From Paraferrimonas sp. SM1919 (lineage in GTDB: Bacteria > Pseudomonadota > Gammaproteobacteria > Enterobacterales > Shewanellaceae): DNA of 64,000 nucleotides. Shown here in pieces: positions 19,101 to 29,423 of the stretch. Location of the stretch: the NCBI RefSeq assembly GCF_010993985.1, contig NZ_WINH01000008.1, positions 62,001 to 126,000 of the forward strand, in the 5' to 3' direction. The notes beneath the pieces are model-generated. The model was not told where the DNA came from. It did no database searches and saw only the letters and a program-made list of their open reading frames with translations. The translations under genes and the position numbers were made by a program. Position 1 is the stretch's first letter; each line of letters opens with the position of its first letter.

Positions 19101-20291
19101 TTATAACACCTGTAAAGCTAATCCTTTTAAGTAAAAACCTTCTGGGAAGTTGGTGGCGATGGGGTGGTCTTGAGCCTGTGTAAGTTTGCGAACAATCTGC
19201 GCATCACGGCCTGCGTCTAATGCAGCATCTGCCACAATTTTTTGGAACAGTTCTGCTTGCATCAAACCAGAGCAGGAATAGGTGAGTAACATGCCTCCAG
19301 GCTTAACTAAAGCAAACGCCAATAAATTAATGTCTTTGTAGCCACGGCAAGCACCATCAAGCTGAGCTTTGTTGTCGGCAAATTTTGGCGGATCCATAAT
19401 TACGATGTCAAACTGCTTACCTTCATCACGGTACTTACGCAGTAGCTTAAACACATCAGCCTCAGAGTTGATAAGGCGTGACTCATCAAGCAGATTCATC
19501 GCTACGTTGTTCATGGCCGTTTCTAGGGCGTGACTCGACACATCGACGTTTTCTACAGAATTGGCTCCTGCCTTCAGGGCGTATAAGCCGAAGGTGCCTG
19601 AGTAGCTAAAACAGTTTAAGACATCTTTACCCTTGGCGTATTCAGCGGCAATGGCACGGTTATCTCTTTGGTCAAGATAAAAACCGGTCTTATGACCTTT
19701 GACAACATCGACACCAATTTTTACGCCATTCTCTTCGATGATCACTGGCATCTCTGGCAATTCACCATGGAGTACGCCAATTCGTTGCTCGAGTCCTTCT
19801 TTTTCACGGGAAGCAACATCACTGCGTTCATACACACAGCAATCAGGGAACATTTCAACCAGAACTTCAACAATCGTGTCGCGCCAGTATTCAGCCCCTG
19901 CAGATAATAGCTGACAGACAATTACATTGGCATATTTATCAATGGTAATGCCTGGTAGGCCATCGGATTCAGATGCTGCAAGTCGATAGCCAGTTAATCC
20001 TTGGCGTGCAATTAATCCTTCACGAGCAAATTGCGCTTTTGCTAGCTTCTGTTTAAAGAAGTTTTTATCTATCACAGCCTCTTTTTCAAAGCTCCACATG
20101 CGAGCTTGAATTTGAGAGTTTGGAGACCATGCTGCCCAGCCAAGCACTCGACCATCATGGGCACGAACTTCTATTGTCTCACCTAAAGTGAGTTCTCCTT
20201 TGACCGAACGTATACCGTTAGAAAATATCCAAGGATGATGACGCAGTACCGAACGTTCACGGCCAGGTTTTAAAATGATGCGTTTTTTCAT
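19101..20291 (-). CDS. rlmI: 23S rRNA m5C1962 methyltransferase RlmI
   Basis: 396 residues. An N-terminal PUA domain ([20 protein letters not shown], ~1-80) precedes a RlmI-like linker ([15 protein letters not shown]) and a SAM methyltransferase fold with [14 protein letters not shown] (SAM motif), [11 protein letters not shown] and the catalytic cysteine region LTYSCSG. The enzyme methylates C1962 of 23S rRNA. Length and motifs are those of the E. coli protein. It stands alone, with its own terminator. Confidence 0.95.
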   Translation of the reverse strand: MKKRIILKPGRERSVLRHHPWIFSNGIRSVKGELTLGETIEVRAHDGRVLGWAAWSPNSQIQARMWSFEKEAVIDKNFFKQKLAKAQFAREGLIARQGLTGYRLAASESDGLPGITIDKYANVIVCQLLSAGAEYWRDTIVEVLVEMFPDCCVYERSDVASREKEGLEQRIGVLHGELPEMPVIIEENGVKIGVDVVKGHKTGFYLDQRDNRAIAAEYAKGKDVLNCFSYSGTFGLYALKAGANSVENVDVSSHALETAMNNVAMNLLDESRLINSEADVFKLLRKYRDEGKQFDIVIMDPPKFADNKAQLDGACRGYKDINLLAFALVKPGGMLLTYSCSGLMQAELFQKIVADAALDAGRDAQIVRKLTQAQDHPIATNFPEGFYLKGLALQVL

Positions 20292-20402
20292 GATTAACTC
20301 AGTGAATAGGGATAATTGGCGGGGATTCTATGTTGAACCCCCAATCTAAGCAAGTAACAAGTCTAGTTCACTTGTTAGTTAAAGCAGGCAATCGCGCTAG
20401 GC

Positions 20403-23189
20403 TCATCCTGAATATTTGTTTGAGTTTCTTTTAAACAGCTCGACATCAGTAATGGTTTCACTGCCTGCGGCCCAGTTAAAGTTTGGCTTAAGGTTTTGAT
20501 CGGCGATAAGCATTACTCTGTCCATATTATGACGAATATAGGATTGCATAAATATTAACAATTGCTGCTTTGACAGCGCCGTCATGGCTTCTGCAACCTT
20601 CACTTTGCGAGAAAATTCAAAGTCCTTATTACCAATGGCACTCCAGTATCGCTTGGTTCTTTGGGCTAAGCTTTTATCTTGTTCGAGTAATTTGTCAATA
20701 AGCCCTTGCTTCACTTTATTAAATTCGTCTTCGCTAAGCAGATTAAAATTGTCGATAAACTGTTCGATAAAGGTATCGATAGCACTGGCGGCTTGATCCA
20801 CTTCTATGACGTTGGTTTGTAGATATAGAACTAATCCTGGACGGTGATTTAAAGATAAGTAGCTTACGCCAAGCATGTACCCTAATTGCTGTTCAGTGCG
20901 AAGTTGATTGAAAAATTTAGGGCCCAGCAAATTGCTTAATAGTTGATATTTTGCAATCTCTGCCGGGTCTTGTTGCTCAGCTTGATAATAGATCACCACC
21001 GCTTTGTCGCTACTGTTAACATGTAGGTGCTTGAGTAATGAGCCTTTGCCCTTAAGGCTGATCAGATCTCGATTGTTTTCACTGCAAAGTTCAGAGATGG
21101 GTTCTAAAATAGCTTCAATATTTTTAGATAATCTGAGCGCTTCTTGCTCACTCCAATCACCATGGATCAACCCCTCAAAATTCACTTGTTTGTAGAAGTT
21201 GCTAATATGCTGATGCAACTCTACAAGTGACACATCTTTAATTGCCATCGCCATGTCTAAGGGCTCATAAGTGTTGACTTGCAGGGTCGCTGACAAACTA
21301 TTAAACAATTGATTAATAGGTTTTTGTTGTTTGAAGTTAAGCCAATGCTTGATCAGTTGTTGTTTTAATTCCTCAAAGCGTGTTGCGACAAAATTGCGCT
21401 CTTGGGTTTTAGCAAAGATCAGGCCTAATAGCTGCTCTTGTTGACCTGTAAAGCCACTTAAATGCAAAGTTATCCCACCTTGATTGGGATAAATATGATA
21501 GTTGAGGCCGGTAATTTCGGCATCATAGGTAAATTCTTGCAAATAATCCTGTAACACATGTAAATAGAGTCGTGTCATCGCCGAGGTATAAAGGCTGCCA
21601 CAACCTTGCTTCGAATCCAGTGATAAATACAGATGACCTTTAGGAAGATTAAACTCACTATCATTCATATGCCAAAGTTTGAAGCCAGGCTTTTGATAAA
21701 TCACCCTTGGATTAATTTGTTTTTCAGTGACGGCTAAGGCCTGTCGCTGTGGACCTATAAAACTATTGGGCTCTGGTAAGCTAAAACCGTAGACATTGCT
21801 CGGGTTTTTCCAGCTTTCCAGTAGGTCTGTCGCGATAGACTCAACTCGATAAGGAGTCAGATAGTGATTGGCCTGTTTGTCGGTATGGCCAATTTCATGG
21901 CTAATGATAAAGCGTCGCAAGTTACTTGGCTTTAAAAAACTAGCAAAATAATCGGATAAGTCTTTGTCAAAACCATCCATGCGAAAGTCCCCATAGATGT
22001 AGTCTTCCACAGGGTAATGGTGCATATTGACTGCTAAATAGCTGGCATATTGCAATGGTTCAACAGGCTCTTGATAAAGGAAAGCACGTTCTTGAAGGTG
22101 TTTACGCTCGTTATAACGCCAACTGTTTTGTCCTTCATTACAGATCAACTCGATCATACAAAAAACCATGAAAGTGATTTCATCAGTATGAGCCATCCCT
22201 TTGGGAGTAAGTTCAATAGAGATATTGAAATCTTTATAGTTGTAGCCTTGTAAGCCCCCCCCAGCACTGAGCTCATTGGCCAAACCATGCTGTCTTAGGT
22301 AACTGATCAAGCTGCCTCGACCTTCGTAACCTAACATATGGTTAAGCATACTTAATGGTTTGTTGTGATAAACGCTGCCAATTTCAGGCAAAGGAAAAGT
22401 CAGCATTAATTTATGGTCGTGGTTGTTGCTTAATATATAGGTATCGGTGGCTAAAGCTTCAACTAAATATAAAGGGACTTGAGGTCGTGGGCATGGAAAA
22501 CTATGGTTATTGAGCTTACTAAAATATTTATGTGCTAATACGCTTAGCGCTTTTATTGATTGGGGACCAATTAAGACCAAAGTCATATTATTGCTTTGGT
22601 AATGTTTTAAAAAGTACTGGGTCAGCTTAGTATGTAAGCTTGTTGATTTTGAGTCGGTTAATGTGTGTAAATTGCCCACAGAAAATTTATGGAAAGGATG
22701 AGCAGGATTAGCGAGGTCTTTGTACACTTGATACACTCGGCGAGAATCATCATCGATTTTCAAACGGAATTCAGATTCAATAGCATGGCGCTCTTTATCA
22801 ATGTATTCAGGGTGAAATAAAGGCTCGCTAAAAATACTGGAAAAGCGCTCTAGTGCAGATTCAAAAAAATCATTGCTAACATTGAAAAAGTAGTTGCTAT
22901 GCTCAGCGCCAGTCCAAGCATTGTGATTGCCCCCATGGCTGTTAATGAACTCACTAAAATCGTCAGCCTCAGGAAAACTTTTACTGCCAAGAAATAACAT
23001 GTGTTCGAGAAAGTGACCTAGACCTTGGGTGTCTTTGGGATCCTCAAAATGGCCGGTACCAACGCATAGCGATGCGGATGCTTGGGTAGAGGTGATATCT
23101 TCTACCACAAGTACTCTTAATTTATTGGTTAGGGTAAAGGCGTGGTATTTACGTTTGTCATTGGGGCTGATAATAGGTTGTAATTGCAA
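20403..23189 (-). CDS. Insulinase-family M16 zinc metallopeptidase
   Basis: 928 residues, close to the length of E. coli pitrilysin. The inverted zinc motif HFLEH appears in GLGHFLEHMLFLGSKSFPE, with the downstream glutamate in ERHAIESEFRLK. The rest is four M16 domains; a later conserved block is GPKFFNQLRTEQQLGYMLGV. No signal peptide is evident, so it is probably cytoplasmic, unlike periplasmic E. coli Ptr. The start is TTG at 23189, supported by AGGAG seven bases upstream. Substrate is probably peptides cleared after proteolysis (family knowledge). Confidence 0.93.
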   Translation of the reverse strand: MQLQPIISPNDKRKYHAFTLTNKLRVLVVEDITSTQASASLCVGTGHFEDPKDTQGLGHFLEHMLFLGSKSFPEADDFSEFINSHGGNHNAWTGAEHSNYFFNVSNDFFESALERFSSIFSEPLFHPEYIDKERHAIESEFRLKIDDDSRRVYQVYKDLANPAHPFHKFSVGNLHTLTDSKSTSLHTKLTQYFLKHYQSNNMTLVLIGPQSIKALSVLAHKYFSKLNNHSFPCPRPQVPLYLVEALATDTYILSNNHDHKLMLTFPLPEIGSVYHNKPLSMLNHMLGYEGRGSLISYLRQHGLANELSAGGGLQGYNYKDFNISIELTPKGMAHTDEITFMVFCMIELICNEGQNSWRYNERKHLQERAFLYQEPVEPLQYASYLAVNMHHYPVEDYIYGDFRMDGFDKDLSDYFASFLKPSNLRRFIISHEIGHTDKQANHYLTPYRVESIATDLLESWKNPSNVYGFSLPEPNSFIGPQRQALAVTEKQINPRVIYQKPGFKLWHMNDSEFNLPKGHLYLSLDSKQGCGSLYTSAMTRLYLHVLQDYLQEFTYDAEITGLNYHIYPNQGGITLHLSGFTGQQEQLLGLIFAKTQERNFVATRFEELKQQLIKHWLNFKQQKPINQLFNSLSATLQVNTYEPLDMAMAIKDVSLVELHQHISNFYKQVNFEGLIHGDWSEQEALRLSKNIEAILEPISELCSENNRDLISLKGKGSLLKHLHVNSSDKAVVIYYQAEQQDPAEIAKYQLLSNLLGPKFFNQLRTEQQLGYMLGVSYLSLNHRPGLVLYLQTNVIEVDQAASAIDTFIEQFIDNFNLLSEDEFNKVKQGLIDKLLEQDKSLAQRTKRYWSAIGNKDFEFSRKVKVAEAMTALSKQQLLIFMQSYIRHNMDRVMLIADQNLKPNFNWAAGSETITDVELFKRNSNKYSG

Positions 23190-23305
23190 ATGCAGTCTCC
23201 TGGGAAAAGCTTTCTGGTGAAAGCGACAAAAAATATACTGCTTTACTCTCTGGTTAGAAGAGATAAACTAACCGTAGCATTTAGATTAGTCTGAGTTGGA
23301 TATAA

Positions 23306-23755
23306 ATGAATCTTTTTTTTATGCGTCATGGTCAGGCAAGTTTCGATGCCGCCACTGATGCTGAACGTCCTTTAACGAGCTTAGGTAGACAACAATCAGC
23401 TGACATGGTTCAGTATCTCACACAATTAGATGATTTTGATATGATTTTTGTCAGTCCATATTTAAGGGCGCAGCAAACATTAGCCAGCTTAAACTTGCCC
23501 GCACATATAAAAGTTACCAGCTTGGATGAACTCACACCAGAATCAGACCCCACTCAGACAGCCATAACTTTGAATGCTTATATCGAGCATTTCAAGATGA
23601 AAAAAGCATTAGTTATTGCCCATATGCCATTACTTGGTTATCTGATGAGTGAATATGTACCCGGACTTGAGCCATTGTTATTTACCACTTCGGGCATCGC
23701 CCATATTAGTTACAACAACGACCAAGTTCACTGGCAAATGTATACCCCGCAATAA
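23306..23755 (+). CDS. sixA: Phosphohistidine phosphatase SixA
   Basis: 149 residues of the histidine-phosphatase fold: MRHGQASFD (catalytic His in RHG), LTSLGRQQSADMV, FVSPYLRAQQTLASL and the second catalytic histidine in VIAHMPLLGYL. In E. coli SixA dephosphorylates NPr of the nitrogen phosphotransferase system. It faces the M16 peptidase gene across a 116-bp divergent region and converges with smrB, the same neighbourhood as in E. coli. Confidence 0.92.
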   Translation: MNLFFMRHGQASFDAATDAERPLTSLGRQQSADMVQYLTQLDDFDMIFVSPYLRAQQTLASLNLPAHIKVTSLDELTPESDPTQTAITLNAYIEHFKMKKALVIAHMPLLGYLMSEYVPGLEPLLFTTSGIAHISYNNDQVHWQMYTPQ

Positions 23756-23766
23756 ATAGTTAACCC

Positions 23767-24288
23767 TTAAAAGGGATCTTTTTGTTCACCAATATCGACC
23801 AGTAGTAATAAGGCACCATGACCACCATGTTCCAGTGGCGCCTGATGGAAGGCAATCACATCAGGATGCTGGGCCAACCAAATAGGCACTTGGTTTTTTA
23901 ATACCCCACCACTGACACCATGGGTGATGGCGCAGCACTCTAATTGTTCATTCTTCGCCATAGCAATTAAAGCTACAATCTCCTTTTTGGCTTGTTGCTG
24001 GTTAAGACCGTGTAAATCTAAGGTTATTTCAGGGTAGTAATCGCCGCGTCGCAGTTTTTTCACTTCATAGGGGGAGCTGCCCTCACGGGTATAGCGCATC
24101 GGACCTTCGGTTGGCAGCATAGGCACATAACTATCTGAAAAATAGATATCTAAAGCTTGATTATTTTTGGTTTGTTGCAGCTGGGTTTTGGTCTTAGGTT
24201 TGGGCTTGTGAACCACCTTATCATTTTGGATGGTTTTGACCTGTTTACCCATAAGTTCAGCAAATGTAGGTTGATTATTATCTGTCAT
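23767..24288 (-). CDS. smrB: Smr-domain ribosome-rescue endonuclease SmrB
   Basis: 173 residues from ATG 24288 (an ATG at 24300 adds four residues; neither has a clear ribosome site). The N-terminal tail is basic; YFSDSYVPMLPTEGPMRY and LRRGDYYPEITLDLHGLN precede the Smr domain. SmrB cleaves mRNA between collided ribosomes to start rescue. The DxH motif (LDLHG) is intact, but the usual HGxGxG is HGVSGG, with serine for the middle glycine. HQAPLEHGGHGALLLLVDIG closes the domain. It diverges from prmB, as in E. coli. Confidence 0.92.
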   Translation of the reverse strand: MTDNNQPTFAELMGKQVKTIQNDKVVHKPKPKTKTQLQQTKNNQALDIYFSDSYVPMLPTEGPMRYTREGSSPYEVKKLRRGDYYPEITLDLHGLNQQQAKKEIVALIAMAKNEQLECCAITHGVSGGVLKNQVPIWLAQHPDVIAFHQAPLEHGGHGALLLLVDIGEQKDPF

Positions 24289-24440
24289 GGCATGATGCAT
24301 CTAAAAATTTTGCCATAAATATAACAAAAAGCGGCATTTCCCCCAATAATAAACCAAGTTTTTCTAATTTTCCCACGAGTTAAATAGGCACTTAGCTGGG
24401 CCATAGGTTACAATAACGCGGTACAGCACAGGAGTATATT

Positions 24441-25370
24441 TTGGATAAGATTATTGTTGAAGAAGCGGTTTCAGAACTGCATACCGTAGAAGATATATTA
24501 CGTTGGGCAGTAAGCCGTTTTAATGATGCCGGCATTTTTTATGGCCATGGTACTGATAATCCATGGGATGAAGCCGTGGCTCTAGTGTTACATGCACTGC
24601 ATTTACCACTCGAAATTGGTAATCAAGTTCGCCAGTGCCGCTTAACGTTTTCAGAACGTCAAAAGGTAGTAGAGCTAATTGTTCGCCGCATTAAAGAACG
24701 TGTACCTGTTCCTTATCTTATTAACCAAGCTTACTTCTGTGGCCTACCTTTTTATGTGGACGAGCGCGTGCTTATTCCACGCTCGCCTATTGGTGAGTTA
24801 ATTGAAAATCAATTTGGCCAGTGGTTCTATGGTAAAACCGTTGACCGGGTGCTGGATCTCTGTACTGGTAGCGCTTGTATTGCGATTGCCTGTGCCTATG
24901 CATTTGAAGACGCAGAAGTTGATGCCATTGATATCAGTGAAGAAGCTTTAGAAGTGGCTCAGCAAAATATTGAAGACTTAGGGGTGTTAAATCGAGTTTT
25001 CCCAATTTTGTCTGATGGTTTCCAAGCTTTGCCTGAAGGCACTCAATATGATCTGATCGTTTCTAATCCACCCTATGTGGATCAAGAAGATATGTCCGAT
25101 TTACCTTCTGAATTCCACCATGAGCCTGAGCTGGCTTTGGCATCGGGTTTTGATGGCTTAGATTTAACTCGCCAAATTTTGGCAAAAGCGGCTGACTTTT
25201 TAACGGATGATGGTGTTTTAGTTTTAGAGGTTGGTAACTCTATGGTTCACTTAATAGAGCAATACCCACAAGTGCCATTTGATTGGATCGAATTTGAACG
25301 TGGTGGAGACGGCGTATTTGCCCTAACTAAAGAACAATTACAAGAGCACCGCCACCTTTTCACAAAATAA
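24441..25370 (+). CDS. prmB: Ribosomal protein L3 glutamine methyltransferase PrmB
   Basis: 309 residues from a TTG codon, chosen because CAGGAG lies six bases upstream and the N-terminus matches the family. The SAM site is [16 protein letters not shown] (~136-151) and the catalytic NPPY is in [13 protein letters not shown] (~209-212), which holds the glutamine amide. It methylates a glutamine of ribosomal protein L3. It is 24 bp from aroC, probably cotranscribed with it. Confidence 0.96.
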   Translation: MDKIIVEEAVSELHTVEDILRWAVSRFNDAGIFYGHGTDNPWDEAVALVLHALHLPLEIGNQVRQCRLTFSERQKVVELIVRRIKERVPVPYLINQAYFCGLPFYVDERVLIPRSPIGELIENQFGQWFYGKTVDRVLDLCTGSACIAIACAYAFEDAEVDAIDISEEALEVAQQNIEDLGVLNRVFPILSDGFQALPEGTQYDLIVSNPPYVDQEDMSDLPSEFHHEPELALASGFDGLDLTRQILAKAADFLTDDGVLVLEVGNSMVHLIEQYPQVPFDWIEFERGGDGVFALTKEQLQEHRHLFTK

Positions 25371-25394
25371 TAAATCGTAGGAATAATAAACACT

Positions 25395-26492
25395 ATGTCT
25401 GGTAATACTATAGGGAAACTGTTTTCGGTCACTACTTTTGGTGAAAGTCATGGATTGGCATTGGGCTGTATTATTGATGGCTGCCCTCCAGGGTTAGAAC
25501 TGTCAGAGGCGGATCTGCAGCACGACTTAGATCGTCGTCGCCCGGGTACCTCTCGCTATACCACTGCTCGCCGTGAACCAGATGAAGTGAAAATCTTATC
25601 GGGTGTGTTTGAAGGTAAGACTACAGGAACGAGCATAGGCTTGCTGATTGAAAATACCGATCAGCGTTCAAAGGATTATTCTCAAATTAAGGACTTGTTC
25701 CGTCCAGGTCATGCTGACTACACCTATTGGCAAAAGTACGGCATTCGTGATTACCGTGGTGGTGGTCGTTCCTCTGCCCGTGAAACGGCGATGCGAGTGG
25801 CAGCTGGAGCGGTCGCGAAAAAGTACTTAAAAGCCATGTTTGGGGTTGAGATCCAAGGCTTTTTATCACAGCTTGGACCAATTAAGGCTGAACAGTTTGA
25901 TGCGAGCATTATTGAAACTAACCCGTTCTTTTTTGCCGATGAAACCAAGTTAGAAGCACTCGATGAATATATGCGCCAATTGAAAAAAGATGGCGATTCC
26001 ATTGGTGCAGAGTTAACGGTAGTGGCCAACGGTGTGCCAGCTGGCTTAGGTGAGCCTGTGTTTGATCGTCTAGATGCTGAAATCGCTCACGCATTAATGG
26101 GGATTAATGCGGTCAAAGGTGTGGCCATGGGGGACGGTTTTGATGTGGTAAATCAGCGTGGCAGTGAACACCGCGATGAAATGACTCCTGAGGGCTTTAA
26201 AACTAACCATGCGGGTGGCGTGTTAGGTGGTATCTCTTCAGGCCAACCCATTGTCGCCAAAATCGCCTTAAAGCCGACCAGTTCGATTACCGTGCCTGGT
26301 GAAACCATTACCACCACAGGTGACAGTGCCGAGGTGATCACCAAAGGTCGTCACGACCCATGTGTGGGTATTCGTGCAGTACCAATTGCTGAAGCGATGT
26401 TAGCCATTGTATTACTTGATCACTTATTACGTCACCGTGGTCAAAATATGCATGTGGTCACTGATACGCCGAATTTAGGTATGGTTGATTAA
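25395..26492 (+). CDS. aroC: Chorismate synthase AroC
   Basis: 365 residues; converts EPSP to chorismate with reduced FMN, the last shared step to aromatic amino acids, folate and quinones. Signatures seen: [45 protein letters not shown] and [12 protein letters not shown]. Length is that of E. coli AroC. Follows prmB and is ended by a terminator before epmC. Confidence 0.98.
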   Translation: MSGNTIGKLFSVTTFGESHGLALGCIIDGCPPGLELSEADLQHDLDRRRPGTSRYTTARREPDEVKILSGVFEGKTTGTSIGLLIENTDQRSKDYSQIKDLFRPGHADYTYWQKYGIRDYRGGGRSSARETAMRVAAGAVAKKYLKAMFGVEIQGFLSQLGPIKAEQFDASIIETNPFFFADETKLEALDEYMRQLKKDGDSIGAELTVVANGVPAGLGEPVFDRLDAEIAHALMGINAVKGVAMGDGFDVVNQRGSEHRDEMTPEGFKTNHAGGVLGGISSGQPIVAKIALKPTSSITVPGETITTTGDSAEVITKGRHDPCVGIRAVPIAEAMLAIVLLDHLLRHRGQNMHVVTDTPNLGMVD

Positions 26493-26553
26493 CACTAACA
26501 AGCGAGAGTCTAGGTATTTAGGCTCTCAAGTTCTAACTAGCATATAAGTTCAG

Positions 26554-26576
26554 TGGCCAGATTTCTGGCCATTTTT
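26554..26576 (+). terminator. Terminator after aroC
   Basis: TGGCCAG and CTGGCCA form a 7-bp stem with a short loop and a T run, only 11 bp before the epmC start; a further weaker hairpin (GAGAG/CTCTC) lies at 26502-26527. It should reduce read-through from aroC. Confidence 0.75.
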
Positions 26577-26587
26577 AGAGATATCGC

Positions 26588-27142
26588 GTGAACCATTGCA
26601 TTAACGACTTAATTCAAATTTTCGACCAAAGTTTTTTTGAAAGTGAGAATACTCGCTTGATAAAAGGTGAAGGCGAGCCTATTTATTTACCCGCCCATGG
26701 CGATACTCGCTACCATCGTATTGAGTTTGCCCACGGTTTCTATGCCAGTGCCATGCATGAAATTGCCCACTGGTGTTTAGCGGGCAAAGTGCGCCGGCAG
26801 TTACCGGATTATGGCTATTGGTATATTGGTGATGGCCGCGATGCTAAGCAGCAGTCTGAATTTGAAAAAGTCGAAATCAAACCCCAAGCTATTGAATGGG
26901 GCTTGTGCTTGGCGGCAGGTTTTACCTTTAATGTCAGCTCAGACAACTTAGATGGGGTGACTCCAGATAGGTTATCGTTTCAGCATAAGGTTTACGACCA
27001 ACTTTGCCAGTATTTTGCTAAGGGTTTTCCTAAGCGTGCCCAACAGTTAATGGATGCGTTGCAAGACTTTTACGGTACGCAAACACCACAACTTTCTTCT
27101 GTGCATTACCAAGGAATGTATTTGCGAGATGCAGCTTCATAA
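26588..27142 (+). CDS. epmC: Elongation factor P hydroxylase EpmC
   Basis: 184 residues from GTG. Contains YHRIEFAHGFYASAMHEIAH and WCLAG, where HEIAH (~57-61) supplies metal ligands, and GYWYIGDGRDAKQQSEFE. The family (YfcM) hydroxylates the beta-lysylated lysine of elongation factor P. In E. coli it is next to yfcL, and here yfcL follows one gene later. The end overlaps the next gene by 14 bases. Confidence 0.92.
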   Translation: MNHCINDLIQIFDQSFFESENTRLIKGEGEPIYLPAHGDTRYHRIEFAHGFYASAMHEIAHWCLAGKVRRQLPDYGYWYIGDGRDAKQQSEFEKVEIKPQAIEWGLCLAAGFTFNVSSDNLDGVTPDRLSFQHKVYDQLCQYFAKGFPKRAQQLMDALQDFYGTQTPQLSSVHYQGMYLRDAAS

Positions 27143-28253
27143 TATTACCTTAGGCTTTATTGTTAACCCATACTCTGGGGTAGGCGGCGCACTGGCCATG
27201 AAGGGCTCTGACGGCCTGCGTGATACCATTATTAACGATAATATCCCGTTAACCTCGCCCCCAAGGGTACGACAAGCCCTTGAATTATTACTGCCTTATA
27301 AAGCGCAAATCCACTTTAAAACCGCCAATGATTTAATGGGGCAAGCTTTATTAGAAGAATACGGTTTTCACTACAGTGTGGTATACCAGGCCGGAAAGCC
27401 TTGCAGTAGCGATGATACTGCTAACGCCGCAGTAACCATGAGTGAGCAGGGATGTGACCTATTATTGTTTGCCGGTGGGGACGGTACTGCCCGCGATATA
27501 GCCAAACATCTTAGTTATTCCCAGCCGGTACTGGGTATTCCTGCAGGGGTGAAAATTCATTCTGGAGTGTATGGTTTAACCCCAAGTGCCAGCGCTAAAG
27601 TGGTGATTAACATGATTGAACAGGGCTTAGTGTCGTTAGTAGAAGCCGATGTGATGGATATCGACGAAGTCGCGTTTAGGCAAGGACGGGTAAAAGCAAA
27701 ATGTTACTCACAATTACAAATACCCAGTGACCTAAAATACATTCAATCGGTTAAAATGTCTGGCATTGAGTCGGAAGAGTTGGTGCTGATGGACATTGCC
27801 GCCCATGTTGTGGAAGAATTAGAAGACGATGTGCGCTACATTATGGGTTCAGGCTCAACCGTGGCAGCAGTCATGACCGAATTAGGGCTTGATAATACCT
27901 TACTTGGGGTAGATGTGATTGAAAATGGTGAACTGCTTGCCAGCGATTGCACCAGTGGCCAGTTATTAGAACTATTTGAGCCCAATAAAACCAAGTTAGT
28001 GATCACTTTAATTGGTGGCCAAGGCCATATTTTTGGTCGTGGCAATCAACAGTTAAGTCCGCAGCTTATTCAAAAATTGGGGCGCGAAAATATTATTATT
28101 GTAGCCACTAAAACCAAATTAAATCATCTTCAGGGTAAGGCCTTGGTGTGTGACACCTCGGATAGCGAGTTGGATAAGCAACTGAGCGGTTTCTACCCTG
28201 TGATAACGGGTTATCACGATCAGGTGATGTATCCCGTGGCTAATCCAGAATAG
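27129..28253 (+). CDS. ATP/polyphosphate-dependent NAD kinase-like protein (COG3199)
   Basis: 374 residues from ATG 27129, which overlaps the end of epmC. IVNPYSGVGG (~12-21) and LLFAGGDGTARDIAKH (~112-127) are the nucleotide and GGDGT motifs of the NAD-kinase/diacylglycerol-kinase fold; GIPAGVKIHSGVYGL follows. The best family is COG3199, predicted NAD kinases distinct from NadK; activity is not proven. A frame from 27054 adds 25 residues translated from epmC and was rejected. The gene lies within the epmC-yfcL neighbourhood. Confidence 0.85.
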   Translation: MQLHNITLGFIVNPYSGVGGALAMKGSDGLRDTIINDNIPLTSPPRVRQALELLLPYKAQIHFKTANDLMGQALLEEYGFHYSVVYQAGKPCSSDDTANAAVTMSEQGCDLLLFAGGDGTARDIAKHLSYSQPVLGIPAGVKIHSGVYGLTPSASAKVVINMIEQGLVSLVEADVMDIDEVAFRQGRVKAKCYSQLQIPSDLKYIQSVKMSGIESEELVLMDIAAHVVEELEDDVRYIMGSGSTVAAVMTELGLDNTLLGVDVIENGELLASDCTSGQLLELFEPNKTKLVITLIGGQGHIFGRGNQQLSPQLIQKLGRENIIIVATKTKLNHLQGKALVCDTSDSELDKQLSGFYPVITGYHDQVMYPVANPE

Positions 28254-28330
28254 TGATTAACCACGAGTCATTAATCGTTAAATTTATAGAATTATAGGCT
28301 TGCTAAGCTAAGCCGAAACGGAGCATAAAC

Positions 28331-28597
28331 GTGTTAGAACAGTTTGAAAGCAAATTAGATCGCTGGATTGCCAACATTTTAGATAACGGCAACGACGATC
28401 AAGTCTTCGCCAGCGGTTATCTGCAGGGGCATGTGGCTGTGGCACTATCAGAGCTTGAAGCCCAAGACCTACAAGATATGGCGGCGCTGAATAGCTCAAT
28501 GCAAGCCCGCCTTGAACAAGCTAAAGAAGAGCTCAACGACAGCGATTTCGCCCTAGTGAACGATGCATGGGCAGATTTACAAGCGGCGTTTGCCTGA
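28331..28597 (+). CDS. yfcL: YfcL family protein
   Basis: 88 residues from GTG. Aligns by eye with E. coli YfcL throughout: LEQFESKLDRWI, DDQVFASGYLQGHVAVALSE, NDSDFALVNDAWADL. Small, acidic and helical, no membrane segment. Function unknown. In E. coli it neighbours epmC and mnmC, as here. Confidence 0.88.
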   Translation: MLEQFESKLDRWIANILDNGNDDQVFASGYLQGHVAVALSELEAQDLQDMAALNSSMQARLEQAKEELNDSDFALVNDAWADLQAAFA

Positions 28598-28609
28598 GCC
28601 GATACTGTT

Positions 28610-28638
28610 GCAGGTAAAGTGCGTTATTTTACCTGCTG
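28610..28638. terminator. Probable terminator between yfcL and lipoprotein gene
   Basis: GCAGGTAAA pairs with TTTACCTGC around an eight- to nine-base loop, followed by TGTTTT. The two genes converge on it. Confidence 0.55.
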
Positions 28639-28654
28639 TTTTGCCATGAATCGC

Positions 28655-29113
28655 TTATTTTATTGTTATCAGCGTGGTTTTATCGCTTTCAGCAATTAAA
28701 TCTGCAATCTTAACTTGCTCGACGTTTTCTTTAGTAAGAGCTTCATTGTAAAAGGCCTTTGCCTCAAGGCGATATTCATCTTGGCCTGCTTTATAACCAA
28801 TGCTATTGCTCGAGATCCTTAACCCTTTGTTGATCGTCTGCATCGGTCGCGTGATCAGTACAAGGTTAGCGCCTATTGCTGCGGATTGTTTCTTTAACTC
28901 TTGTATGACCCCATCCACTTTTTGTTGAGTATTTAATCCAGCAATCGAGCGTCCCTCTAAAATGGCGATGAGTTCACTGTTTTCTGGAACAGCGTACACC
29001 ACAGAAACATCATCAACGTTTAAGGGGGATTTTGCGTCAGACATCATAATTTTACTACTTGCCGCGCAGCCAAATAGCCAAAGCAGCAACATTGTAATTA
29101 AGATATTTTTCAT
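28655..29113 (-). CDS. Putative lipoprotein of unknown function
   Basis: 152 residues. A signal peptide with lipobox LFGC (cysteine ~16) indicates lipid anchoring. The mature part has ILEGRSIAGLNTQQKVDG and AIGANLVLI, the latter recalling the A-x-x-x-GAN-hydrophobic pattern of small RcsF/DUF4156-like lipoproteins, but I do not recognise a definite family. Convergent with yfcL; diverges from the gamma-glutamyltransferase gene. Confidence 0.75.
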   Translation of the reverse strand: MKNILITMLLLWLFGCAASSKIMMSDAKSPLNVDDVSVVYAVPENSELIAILEGRSIAGLNTQQKVDGVIQELKKQSAAIGANLVLITRPMQTINKGLRISSNSIGYKAGQDEYRLEAKAFYNEALTKENVEQVKIADLIAESDKTTLITIK

Positions 29114-29423
29114 TAAAGGCAGACCTTATTGCGATAATTTAGGGGCTGTTGTTTACTATAGTAGCAATTCTTGAAAGTTCAAATAAAGTGATATAAAACA
29201 GAGTTTTACTACAATGTTGAGGCAAGGGTAGCTACAGCCAAGCTGAAAAATTCACATTAAAACTATCAAATACGTTACTGTGGCGTGAACAGTTATTAAT
29301 GGTCGTTGGATTGTGTTTGGCAAAAATGAAATGATTTGGGTGTCTATTTGACAACAAACATGCTGTTTTTAACGTTTTATTGTTAGCCTGTAACTCACCA
29401 ATAATTTTAATCAGAGCCCCCAT
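29114..29423. other. 310-bp divergent intergenic region
   Basis: AT-rich spacer between the divergent lipoprotein and gamma-glutamyltransferase genes. It contains a TTGACA at 29348-29353, but no good -10 element at proper spacing. I see no ORF, terminator or repeat in it. Confidence 0.6.

Noticed and set aside
29348..29380. Sigma-70 promoter of the gamma-glutamyltransferase gene
   Set aside because: TTGACA is perfect but no acceptable -10 lies at 16-18 bp.
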